The position numbers and the translations under genes are program-made. Shown here piece after piece: positions 1 to 5,531 of a stretch of DNA of 6,361 nucleotides. The stretch comes from CAXMST01 sp032122625. GTDB taxonomy: Bacteria > Actinomycetota > Thermoleophilia > Solirubrobacterales > 70-9. How positions within the stretch are numbered: position 1 is the first letter of the stretch; each line of letters starts with the position of its first letter. The stretch spans positions 1-6,361 of the forward strand of contig JAQBGG010000120.1 of the NCBI GenBank assembly GCA_032122625.1. The letters are read 5' to 3'. The notes beneath the pieces are model-generated. The model was given only the letters and a program-made list of their open reading frames with translations. It was not told the DNA's origin and searched no databases.

Positions 1-773
1 GCCGCGGTCGTTCCCTTCTCGCCGGCGAGCCTCTCCACGGTCTCGGCCAGCTTCAGGTTCGAGCCCATATTCTCCTCAGCGAAGCGTGGGCCGGCTCGTC
101 TTGAGTCGTCTGGCTCGAGCTCCTGTAGGGACCGGAACCGGCCCGAGAGGAATCCCCGGCCCAGCGGCGAGTAGGCGACCAGGCCGATCCCGAGCTCGCG
201 TAGCGTCGGCAGCACCTCGGCTTCTGGGTCCCGCGTCCAGAGGGAATACTCCGACTGCACGGCCGCGATCGGATGCACGGCATGGGCGCGTCGGATCGTC
301 GCGGCCGAGGCCTCGCTCAAGCCGAGATAGCGCACCTTGCCCTGCTCGACCAGCTCAGCCATCGCGCCGACTGTCTCCTCGATCGGGACGCCGGGGTCGA
401 CGCGGTGCTGGTAGTAGAGGTCGACGTAGTCGGTCTGCAGCCGATTCAACGAGCCGTCGATTGAACGGCGCACCGTCTCGGGCGCCCCGTCGATCCTGCG
501 GGAGCCGTCCGCATCGATCACCATCCCGAACTTGGTTGCGATCACAACCTGCTCGCGGCGGCCCGCGACCGCTCGGCCGACCAACTCCTCGTTTGTGTTC
601 GGCCCGTATACCTCTGCGGTGTCGAGCAGGGTTACGCCGAGTTCGGCCGCCCGTTCGATCGTCGCTATCGACTCGGCCTCATCGATGGTTCCGTAGAAGG
701 CCGACATGCCCATGCAGCCGAGCCCGATCGCGGAGACCTCCAATCCGGTGCTCCCCAGCTTGCGCTTCTCCAT
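1..773 (-). CDS. Aldo/keto reductase, C-terminus cut by window edge
   Basis: This is an NADPH-dependent aldo/keto reductase, a soluble cytoplasmic (beta/alpha)8 barrel that reduces aldehydes or ketones; the substrate cannot be told from sequence. Reading from the ATG at 773 gives 257 codons with no stop before the window edge; family members usually have about 310-340 residues, so the C-terminal fifth is missing. The start MEKRKLGSTGLEVSAIGLG is the standard N-terminus. The catalytic tetrad is visible as D51 and Y56 (DTAEVYG), K81 (ATKFG) and H123 (YYQHRVDP). The VRYLGLSE segment (148-154), AVQSEYSLW (171-179) and LVAYSPLGRGFLSG (198-211) follow in the usual order. These resemble the AKR13/IolS-like branch. 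A GGAGG sits 5 nt upstream of the ATG. The gene is divergent from the YjbQ-family gene, with 202 bp between them. The family is secure; the subfamily is an inference. Confidence 0.93.
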   Translation of the reverse strand, partial: MEKRKLGSTGLEVSAIGLGCMGMSAFYGTIDEAESIATIERAAELGVTLLDTAEVYGPNTNEELVGRAVAGRREQVVIATKFGMVIDADGSRRIDGAPETVRRSIDGSLNRLQTDYVDLYYQHRVDPGVPIEETVGAMAELVEQGKVRYLGLSEASAATIRRAHAVHPIAAVQSEYSLWTRDPEAEVLPTLRELGIGLVAYSPLGRGFLSGRFRSLQELEPDDSRRAGPRFAEENMGSNLKLAETVERLAGEKGTTA

Positions 774-778
774 TCCGC

Positions 779-783
779 CCTCC
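779..783 (-). promoter_or_regulatory. Ribosome binding site of the aldo/keto reductase
   Basis: On the minus strand GGAGG lies 5 nt before the ATG at 773. It fixes the start, since the reading frame stays open for some distance upstream. Confidence 0.7.
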
Positions 784-817
784 GTCGCTGTGATCGTGGT
801 GAAGATCCGTTGCGCCC

Positions 818-845
818 ATCTTAAGAGGCACCCCGAGGCCTCGGG
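818..845 (-). promoter_or_regulatory. Possible promoter and operator of the aldo/keto reductase
   Basis: A TAAGAT hexamer on the minus strand (818-823) resembles a -10 box and would give a leader of roughly 37 nt carrying the GGAGG site. Just upstream is a perfect 14-bp palindrome, CCCGAGGCCTCGGG (832-845), overlapping where a -35 element would lie. No good -35 hexamer is visible. A repressor or activator bound to the palindrome could control this promoter, but that is inference. Confidence 0.3.
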
Positions 846-897
846 CGACGACGATGCACATCCCTTCCTCGTCGTATCGATCCCCGGCAGCCTCGGG

Positions 898-925
898 CGG
901 CCGAGCTTCTGAGCTGAGTCGGCCG
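898..925. repeat. 7-bp inverted repeat in the divergent spacer
   Basis: CGGCCGA at 898-904 is repeated inverted as TCGGCCG at 919-925 with 14 nt between; a short GCT/AGC inner pairing could extend the hairpin with a bulge. The element lies about 50 bp upstream of the YjbQ-family start. It could be an operator or an RNA hairpin. In a GC-rich genome a short repeat of this kind can also arise by chance. Confidence 0.35.
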
Positions 926-975
926 GCTTGGCGAGCACGTCGACCTCGAACCGCTCCGGATACCGTTGATCGACG

Positions 976-1395
976 ATGTGGTTGCAGCGTGAGATTCTCC
1001 TCGAGGCGCGACCCCGTGGATTCCATCTCGTGGGATCGGAGATCGAGGCCGGGCTGCCCGAGTTGGCGCAGGTCGCGGTCGGCCTCCTGCACCTGCACAT
1101 CCGCCACACCTCCGCCTCGCTTGCCCTGAACGAGAACGCCAGCCCCGACGTCCGCCACGACCTCGAGACATGGTTCAACGACGCGGTGCCCGAGGGTCCG
1201 GGCCGGTGGCGGCACTCCGATGAAGGTCCCGACGATATGCCGGCCCATGTAAAGGCGGTGCTGATCGGGCCCTCACTGTCGCTGCCGATCTCAGGTGGCG
1301 CGCCGGCACTGGGGACGTGGCAGGGGATCTACCTCTGCGAGCATCGCGATCGCGGCGGCCCGCGCAGGGTGCTCGCCACGCTGCAAGGCGAGTGA
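976..1395 (+). CDS. YjbQ/UPF0047 family protein (secondary thiamine-phosphate synthase type)
   Basis: A 139-residue protein, the usual length for the YjbQ/UPF0047 family. Members are small soluble trimeric proteins, some with weak thiamine-phosphate synthase activity; their true physiological role is not settled. The family signatures are all present: MWLQREI at the N-terminus, RGFHLV (14-19), HTSASLALNENA (44-55), the WRHSDEGPDDMPAHVKA stretch (79-94), and GTWQGIYLCEHRDRGG (113-128) before the terminal LQGE. H44, H80, H91 and H123 are the conserved histidines expected to line the metal/phosphate site. The ATG at 976 fits the family N-terminus exactly; no Shine-Dalgarno sequence is seen. A TACCGT hexamer ending 9 nt upstream could be the -10 box of a nearly leaderless transcript. 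The gene converges with tRNA-His. Confidence 0.93.
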   Translation: MWLQREILLEARPRGFHLVGSEIEAGLPELAQVAVGLLHLHIRHTSASLALNENASPDVRHDLETWFNDAVPEGPGRWRHSDEGPDDMPAHVKAVLIGPSLSLPISGGAPALGTWQGIYLCEHRDRGGPRRVLATLQGE

Positions 1396-1431
1396 ACCGC
1401 GCGGTGCTGTCCGCTCACCGAAGGTCTAGTA

Positions 1432-1460
1432 GATCATCCAAAGAGGCCCCAGCCGGGGGC
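1432..1460 (-). terminator. Possible Rho-independent terminator after tRNA-His
   Basis: Read on the minus strand, downstream of tRNA-His, GCCCC-CGGCT-GGGGC (1460-1446) forms a 5-bp all-GC stem with a 5-nt loop, followed by CTCTTTGG. The T tract is short and interrupted, so termination may be weak. The stem lies 52 nt beyond the tRNA 3' end, in the 117-bp gap to the convergent YjbQ-family gene. Read on the plus strand it has no T tract, so it fits the tRNA rather than that gene. Confidence 0.4.
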
Positions 1461-1512
1461 AGCATCGCAGGGTGCCGACTCCTCTGCCGCTTGCCCATGC
1501 GTGATCTCGAAA

Positions 1513-1586
1513 GGTGAGCGACGGGACTCGAACCCGCGACCACCTGGACCACAACCAGGAGCTCTACCAACTGAGCTACGCCCACC
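1513..1586 (-). tRNA. tRNA-His (anticodon GTG)
   Basis: The minus strand folds as a complete cloverleaf. The acceptor stem is GTGGGCG/CGCTCAC, the D-arm contains GCTCAGTTGGTAGAGC, and the anticodon stem CCTGG/CCAGG encloses the loop TTGTGGT with anticodon GTG at 1552-1550. The T-arm contains GGTTCGAGTCC. The extra 5' G (G-1, at 1586) opposite C73 (1513) is the identity mark of histidine tRNA, matching the anticodon. The 3' CCA is not encoded (TT follows C73), so it must be added by tRNA nucleotidyltransferase. Confidence 0.96.
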
Positions 1587-1592
1587 GCGAGA

Positions 1593-1628
1593 GCAGGGAA
1601 TCTAGCGCCGATCCCGCCAGGTGACCAA
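1593..1628 (-). promoter_or_regulatory. Promoter of tRNA-His
   Basis: On the minus strand TTGGTC (1628-1623) and TAGATT (1604-1599) are separated by 18 bp, a good match to a housekeeping sigma-70-type promoter. The start point would fall about 5 nt before the tRNA 5' end. The -10 box lies inside the 17-nt motif GGCGCTAGATTCCCTGC (1609-1593), which recurs before tRNA-Arg and before the 3-hydroxybutyryl-CoA dehydrogenase gene. Confidence 0.65.
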
Positions 1629-1741
1629 GCGGCCCAATCAGCGGCGGTAGAGCCAAGCAGCTCAAGGACGCAGTGAGCGAAGTGTGCGCCAGCACATGAG
1701 CGAGCGAGGACGCAGAGATGCGCCGGTCCCATCGCCGCTGA

Positions 1742-1815
1742 TACCCCCGGCAGGATTCGAACCTGCGACATCCGGCTTAGAAGGCCGGCGCTCTATCCAG
1801 CTGAGCTACGGGGGC
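1742..1815 (-). tRNA. tRNA-Arg (anticodon TCT)
   Basis: The minus strand gives a full cloverleaf. The acceptor stem is GCCCCCG/CGGGGGT, closed at its end by a G-U pair, with discriminator A at 1742. The D-arm contains GCTCAGCTGGATAGAGC, the anticodon stem CCGGC/GCCGG encloses the loop CTTCTAA with anticodon TCT at 1781-1779, and the T-arm contains GGTTCGAATCC. It reads AGA (and AGG by wobble), which are rare codons in a genome this GC-rich. CCA is not encoded. It lies 155 bp upstream of tRNA-His in the same direction but has its own promoter-like motif. The 155-bp spacer shows no gene and no clear terminator. Confidence 0.96.
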
Positions 1816-1819
1816 CGGC

Positions 1820-1836
1820 GCAGGGAGCCTAGCGTC
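1820..1836 (-). promoter_or_regulatory. -10 region of the tRNA-Arg promoter
   Basis: GACGCTAGGCTCCCTGC on the minus strand matches the tRNA-His core promoter motif at 14 of 17 positions. Its -10 hexamer TAGGCT (1831-1826) ends 10 nt before the tRNA. No clear -35 box is seen at 16-18 bp spacing, so recognition may rest on the extended -10 motif. Confidence 0.5.
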
Positions 1837-1985
1837 GGCGGAAGCGTTGCAGGGCGATCTCGGGGGGGCAATTCTCGGCGGGCGCCCCGAACGCCCCGGG
1901 CGGGCAGCCCCGCTCGTAGCGCCCCGAGGGTCAACTCGGTAATCCTTCACGAATCGCGACGTCGTCGACAACCGAGGAGATTGCG

Positions 1986-2309
1986 ACGTCGGAGACGTTC
2001 TCCTGGCTCTACCTCCTCCCTCTCGGCCGCACCGGCAGCGACAGCGAGCGCCGAGCGGCCAACGCGATTGCCGGCCGTCTCCGCGACCAAGGCCGCGGTG
2101 CCGCGGTCGAGTCGATCTATGTCCATCCGCAGTGGCCCGCGGTTCACCTGCTGCACTGCCTGCTGGCGATCGCCGGCAGCCTGATCGCCGGCGTCGCCCC
2201 GGCCGCCGGCTTCGCGCTTGTTTTCGTCGCCGCCACGTCGCTTTACCTGGATCTGAATGGGCGCCTCTACCTGCTTCGCGGCGTCTTCTTCCGGCGGGCT
2301 TCCCAGAAC
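1986..2309 (+). other. In-frame N-terminal coding region of the M28-like protein, no canonical start codon
   Basis: The frame of the M28-like gene stays open upstream of the GTG at 2310 back to a TAG at 1917, and the translated stretch looks like real protein. It contains FSWLYLLPLGRTGSDSERRA, the amphipathic helix and G-S/T-x-x-E-R-x-A pattern that begins M28 peptidases. A VESIYVHPQW segment follows, then two hydrophobic spans (LLHCLLAIAGSLIAGVAP and AAGFALVFVAATSLYLDL) and GRLYLLRGVFFRRASQN. Yet no ATG, GTG or TTG occurs in frame between 1917 and 2310. A GAGGAG at 1974-1979 sits 6 nt before an ACG at 1986, ideal spacing for a start one substitution away from ATG; ATT at 1980 is another non-standard option. 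Either a rare start is used, the start has mutated, or the sequence has an error. From 1816 to about 1970 I see no gene, only the tRNA-Arg promoter. Confidence 0.6.
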
Positions 2310-3182
2310 GTGATCTCACCTCCGATCGGCGACGAGCCTGCTCGGACCGTGTTCATCTGCGCTCACTACGACACCGCTCTGACCGGCGCCGCCTACAACC
2401 CGGGGGCTCGCCGGGCGTTCGAGCTCTTTCGCCGCATCTGGCCGGCGAAGGCGAGCCCGCAGGCGGTCGTGTTCTGGTCGATCGCCCTGCTCCTGCCGGC
2501 GCTCGGCCTGCGGATGGCGGGGGTCGATGCGAGCTGGGTCGGCCTGCTGCAACTACCCCAGACTCTGATCCTGATCGTCGCCGCGTTCGTGATCGGTGAG
2601 ATCGGGCTCTCACCGCCCTCACCGGGCGCCAACGACAACGCGGCCGGCGTGGCGGCCGCACTAATTGCCGCGGCCGGGCTCGAGAACGATCCGCCGGAGG
2701 CCGTCGAGGTGCGACTGCTGCTCTGCGGCGGGGGGCAGACAACCCGGCAGGGAGCCCGCTCCTTCATCCGCGAGAACCGCAAGCGGCTCGATCGCGATCA
2801 GACCTGGTTCATCGACATCAGCTCGCCGGGGATAGGTGAGCCCCGATTCGTCACCAGCGAGGTTCCAGCGCTGTCACAGCGACTCGACCCAACGCTGCGG
2901 GAACTCGCGGAGGCACTGGCCGAGGGCTCCGATCGAAATCTGGCCTCGCTCGGTCCTGGCCCGTCCGGGTCCGCGTCTCTGTTCGCCGGATACGGCTACC
3001 CGGCAATCGCCCTGACCGCACGCCGGGGAAGCGAGTTCACACCCAGCCACCATCACACCCCTGCGGACCGCCCCGAGACGGTCGACCCCGATTCGATCGG
3101 CTCTGTCGCCGCCGTGGCCGAGGCTCTGGTCCGACTGCTTGACCGCAGCGTCGCTCGCGAACGCCGCTCGAGCGCCGGCTGA
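2310..3182 (+). CDS. Membrane-embedded M28 family zinc peptidase-like protein
   Basis: The canonical-start reading is a GTG at 2310 giving 290 residues, but the protein very probably begins upstream, near 1986 (about 398 residues). It resembles M28 (aminopeptidase Y/S-type) metallopeptidases with membrane spans inserted in the catalytic fold. Numbering from 2310: H19 and D21 in CAHYDT and D109 in GANDNAAGV match the first metal ligands, D169 in WFIDIS matches a later one, and HHHTPADRPETVD (247-259) holds the last His ligand. Hydrophobic segments at about 51-69 and 75-99 add two membrane helices to the two upstream. The expected Glu-Glu pair (catalytic base plus ligand) is not there: the LLLCGGGQTTRQGARSFI segment (136-153) has G142-Q143 instead. 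The protein may therefore be inactive or altered, and its substrate is unknown. It converges with the dehydrogenase gene, with 12 bp between stop codons. Confidence 0.75.
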   Translation: MISPPIGDEPARTVFICAHYDTALTGAAYNPGARRAFELFRRIWPAKASPQAVVFWSIALLLPALGLRMAGVDASWVGLLQLPQTLILIVAAFVIGEIGLSPPSPGANDNAAGVAAALIAAAGLENDPPEAVEVRLLLCGGGQTTRQGARSFIRENRKRLDRDQTWFIDISSPGIGEPRFVTSEVPALSQRLDPTLRELAEALAEGSDRNLASLGPGPSGSASLFAGYGYPAIALTARRGSEFTPSHHHTPADRPETVDPDSIGSVAAVAEALVRLLDRSVARERRSSAG

Positions 3183-3194
3183 AGCTAAGTCGGG

Positions 3195-4079
3195 TCAGAG
3201 CCCGAGGACGGTCGGGACCGGCGCCTCGCCGGAGTAGTCGTAGAAGCCCTTGCCGGACTTGCGGCCGTACCAGCCCGCGGAGACCATCTTCCGCAGAGTC
3301 GGCGGGGCCGCAAAGCGTCGCTCCCGGTACTCGTCGAACATCACGTCGCCGATCGCGGCGAGCGTGTCGAGTCCGACGAAATCAGCGAGGGTCAACGGAC
3401 CCATCGGATGGTTGGCGCCGGCCTTCATCGCGGTGTCGATCTCCTCGATCGAGCCGACTCCCTCCTCGTAGGCCCGGATCGCGTCCAGCATGTAGGGAAC
3501 GAGCAGCCGGTTGACGATGAAGCCGGTCTTGTCCTTGGCGTGAACGACGGTCTTCTTCAGCGTCGCGCCGACCTCGAAGCCAAGCTTCAGCGCCTCCTCG
3601 GAGGTGGTCACCGTCTGCACCACCTCGAGCAGCGGCATCACCTGGGCCGGGTTGAAGAAGTGCAGGCCAAGGAAGCGGTCCGGACGTGTCGTCACGGCAG
3701 CCTGGTCGATTACGGCGAGCGAGGAGGTATTGGTCGCGAAGAAGGCGTCCTCCTTGACGATCGCGTCGACCTGCTTCCACATCTCGAGCTTTCCCTCGAG
3801 GTCCTCGGTCATCGCCTCGATCACGAGGTCGCAGTCGGCGAGCTCGCCGTAGTCGGTCGTGCCGTTGATCCGGCCACGCACGGCGTCGGCGTCGGCCTGT
3901 TCGATCTTGCCCTTCTCGACCGCGCGGCCGAGCTGCTTCTCGATCTTGCCGATGCCGCCGGCGAGCTTCTCGTCGGAGACCTCCCGGAGGACGACATCCC
4001 ATCCCGCCTGGGCACAGACCTGGGCGATCCCGTGACCCATCAGGCCTCCACCGACTACTCCTACCTTGCTGATCGACAT
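3195..4079 (-). CDS. 3-hydroxybutyryl-CoA dehydrogenase
   Basis: This enzyme interconverts (S)-3-hydroxybutyryl-CoA (or a related short-chain 3-hydroxyacyl-CoA) and acetoacetyl-CoA with NAD(P). It is cytoplasmic and acts in butyrate/PHB-type or beta-oxidation metabolism. The 294 residues match the stand-alone family (Hbd/PaaH/FadB2), about 280-300 long. An N-terminal Rossmann fold has VGVVGGGLMGHGIA (6-19) for the dinucleotide. LVIEAMTED (85-93) and ATNTSS (115-120, S119) follow; HFFNP gives catalytic H140, LLEVV gives E152, and GFIVNR gives N190. The C-terminal dimerisation domain carries NHPMGPLTLADFVGLDT (223-239) and the terminal GRKSGKGFYDY (272-282). AGGAGG lies 10 nt before the ATG. 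It ends the minus-strand acyl-CoA cluster, 92 bp after the NTF2-like gene, and seems to have its own promoter. Which of the synonymous pathway names applies cannot be decided here. Confidence 0.96.
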   Translation of the reverse strand: MSISKVGVVGGGLMGHGIAQVCAQAGWDVVLREVSDEKLAGGIGKIEKQLGRAVEKGKIEQADADAVRGRINGTTDYGELADCDLVIEAMTEDLEGKLEMWKQVDAIVKEDAFFATNTSSLAVIDQAAVTTRPDRFLGLHFFNPAQVMPLLEVVQTVTTSEEALKLGFEVGATLKKTVVHAKDKTGFIVNRLLVPYMLDAIRAYEEGVGSIEEIDTAMKAGANHPMGPLTLADFVGLDTLAAIGDVMFDEYRERRFAAPPTLRKMVSAGWYGRKSGKGFYDYSGEAPVPTVLGL

Positions 4080-4089
4080 CTGCTGAAAG

Positions 4090-4095
4090 CCTCCT
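4090..4095 (-). promoter_or_regulatory. Ribosome binding site of the 3-hydroxybutyryl-CoA dehydrogenase gene
   Basis: A perfect AGGAGG on the minus strand lies 10 nt upstream of the ATG at 4079. It is the strongest Shine-Dalgarno sequence in the window and suggests efficient independent translation. Confidence 0.75.
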
Positions 4096-4124
4096 GGTGT
4101 TGCTACCGCTGTTGGCGTGAACGG

Positions 4125-4141
4125 GCCGGGACCCTAGCGCC
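4125..4141 (-). promoter_or_regulatory. Probable promoter core before the 3-hydroxybutyryl-CoA dehydrogenase gene
   Basis: GGCGCTAGGGTCCCGGC on the minus strand has the same CGCTAGnnTCCC core as the two tRNA promoters. The -10 hexamer would be TAGGGT (4136-4131), giving a leader of about 45 nt containing AGGAGG. A -35 box is not evident. It implies that the dehydrogenase gene can be transcribed apart from the upstream genes of the cluster. Confidence 0.45.
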
Positions 4142-4171
4142 CCGCGGGTATCTCGGGATCTGGAGTCGGAC

Positions 4172-4570
4172 TCAGACCTTGGGGGCGACGAGCCCGAGCG
4201 CCTCGAAGCGCTCGGCCATTGCCGTGGCAAGCTTGTCGAGACCGCTCATCGGCCGCACCATCACCTTCAGCTCGGTGATCAGGCCCTCGGAGTTGAAGGT
4301 CAGGAGGTCTAGGCCATCGACCTCGCGGTCAACGACGCTGGCCTTGAAGATCAGAGCGGCGGCATCGTCGTTCTCGAATCGGTGCACGTAGTGGAAGTCA
4401 TCGGAGAAGACCTTCATCGCCCCCTCGACGAGAATCGTCAGGACGACGTCACGGCCCTCGTAGGGCGCGAAGACGACCGGGCTGAGGAAGCGGGCATCCG
4501 GGGCGAAGCACGCCTCGAGTTGCTCGCGGGACTTGGCGTGGACTGCCTCCACGAAAGCATCGCTCTTCAT
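4172..4570 (-). CDS. NTF2-like/SnoaL-like fold protein
   Basis: A 132-residue soluble protein of the NTF2-like (SnoaL-like) cone fold, a typical length. Visible features are the N-terminal helix ending in LEACFAPDARFLSPV (18-32), the YEGRDVV turn (37-43), the strands HYVHRFENDDAAALIFKASV (60-79), and the C-terminal GLDLLTFNSEGLITELKVMV (86-105), followed by RPMSGLDKLATAM (106-118). This fold serves isomerases, cyclases, dehydratases and pure binding proteins, so no reaction can be assigned. Its place between HMG-CoA lyase (40 bp upstream) and 3-hydroxybutyryl-CoA dehydrogenase (92 bp downstream) suggests an accessory role in acyl-CoA metabolism, by position only. No strong Shine-Dalgarno is seen; AAGG lies 7 nt before the ATG, inside a TAAGGT that could instead be a -10 box. 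Confidence 0.85.
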   Translation of the reverse strand: MKSDAFVEAVHAKSREQLEACFAPDARFLSPVVFAPYEGRDVVLTILVEGAMKVFSDDFHYVHRFENDDAAALIFKASVVDREVDGLDLLTFNSEGLITELKVMVRPMSGLDKLATAMAERFEALGLVAPKV

Positions 4571-4610
4571 GCCGCGACCTTATCGGCTCCGCCGGGGCGG
4601 TGGCCCGAGC

Positions 4611-5531
4611 TCAGCCCCGGTGCCAGTCGACCGGGCCGGCCTTGAGGACGTGGGCGCCGAGCGGGCGGCCGAGGACGTCCTGGACGGCGCTCGAGGCCTC
4701 GATCAGCTTCGGCAGGTCCACCCCGGTCTCGATGCCCATCTCGTGCAGCATCGAGACGACGTCCTCGGTCGAGACGTTGCCGGTCGAGCCGGGCGGCACC
4801 GGACAGCCGCCGAGCTCCCCGAAGCTGGACTCGAAGGAGTCGATCCCCCGCTCGAGCGCGGCCAATACGTTGGCCAGCCCCTGACCGCGGGTGTTGTGGA
4901 AATGCGCGGTCAGCTCGACGTCGTCAAGCCGCTCCAGCGCCTGGCCATAAAAAGCGCCGACCTGGCGGGGGTTCGCCATCCCGGTTGTGTCGCCGAAGCC
5001 GATCTCGGCGCAGCCGAACTCGCGAAGTCGCTCGGCGAGCCCGAGGACCCGCTCGGGCGGGACCTCACCCTCGTAGGGGCAGCCGAAGGAGGTCGCGATC
5101 ACGCCCTCGCAGCGCAGCCCGGCGTCACGAGCCCGAACGACCACGCGCTCGAGGCCCGCCAGCGACTCGGCGATCGACCGGTTCACGTTCTTGCGGTTGT
5201 GGGTCTCGGAGGCCGAGAGAAAGACGCTGATCTCATCGAAGCGATCGCGAACGGCGAGGGCGTTGTCGAGGCCCTTCTCGTTCGGGGTCAGCACCGAGTA
5301 GGTCAGCCCCTCGCGGCGCTCGATCCCGGCCAATACCTCGAGACCGTCGGCGAGCTGCGGGATCACGTCGGGGCGGACGAACGAGGCCACCTCCATGCGC
5401 TGCAGGCCGGCCTCGGCGAGCAGGCCGACGAGGCGAAGCTTCTCCGCGGTCGGAATCACCTCGGGCTCGTTCTGGAACCCATCGCGCGGGCCGACCTCGC
5501 GGATCCTCGCCCGCTCGGGGTAGTCAGCCAT
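4611..5531 (-). CDS. Hydroxymethylglutaryl-CoA lyase
   Basis: Cleaves (S)-3-hydroxy-3-methylglutaryl-CoA to acetoacetate and acetyl-CoA, the last step of leucine degradation and of ketone-body formation; a cytoplasmic DRE-TIM metallolyase using a divalent cation. The 306 residues match the bacterial family (about 300). VGPRDGFQNE (13-22) supplies R16 and metal ligand D17; MEVASFV (46-52) carries the conserved Glu E47; HFHNTRGQGLAN (210-221) gives ligands H210 and H212; and GGCPVPPGSTGNVSTED (241-257) has catalytic C243 and ligand N252. The spacings H210-C243 (33) and C243-N252 (9) equal those known in human HMG-CoA lyase, separating it from homocitrate or isopropylmalate synthases. The ATG overlaps the end of the thioesterase gene by 8 bp, a sign of translational coupling; no strong Shine-Dalgarno of its own is seen. 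Confidence 0.95.
   Translation of the reverse strand: MADYPERARIREVGPRDGFQNEPEVIPTAEKLRLVGLLAEAGLQRMEVASFVRPDVIPQLADGLEVLAGIERREGLTYSVLTPNEKGLDNALAVRDRFDEISVFLSASETHNRKNVNRSIAESLAGLERVVVRARDAGLRCEGVIATSFGCPYEGEVPPERVLGLAERLREFGCAEIGFGDTTGMANPRQVGAFYGQALERLDDVELTAHFHNTRGQGLANVLAALERGIDSFESSFGELGGCPVPPGSTGNVSTEDVVSMLHEMGIETGVDLPKLIEASSAVQDVLGRPLGAHVLKAGPVDWHRG

Noticed and set aside
784..975. The aldo/keto reductase frame stays open upstream of 773 and reads IVDQRYPERFEVDVLAK, which looks somewhat protein-like.
   Set aside because: The ATG at 773 has a well-placed GGAGG and matches the family N-terminus, and aldo/keto reductases have no such extension. The stretch may be chance openness or a decayed remnant, but nothing identifies it.
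1415..1771. A minus-strand 118-residue reading frame across the tRNA region with VAQLVELLVVVQVVAGSSPV.
   Set aside because: This peptide is the typical result of translating a tRNA gene; the frame runs over tRNA-His and into tRNA-Arg and has no other protein-like content.
1684..2319. Frames on both strands covering tRNA-Arg, with IPPAGFEPATSG (plus) and APVAQLDRAPAF (minus).
   Set aside because: Both strings are well-known false peptides from tRNA T-arms and acceptor stems; the remainder is Arg-rich shadow sequence.
3408..4391. A 327-codon plus-strand frame opposite the dehydrogenase gene.
   Set aside because: It is the antisense shadow of 3-hydroxybutyryl-CoA dehydrogenase and part of the NTF2-like gene, both of which have clear family motifs on the minus strand.
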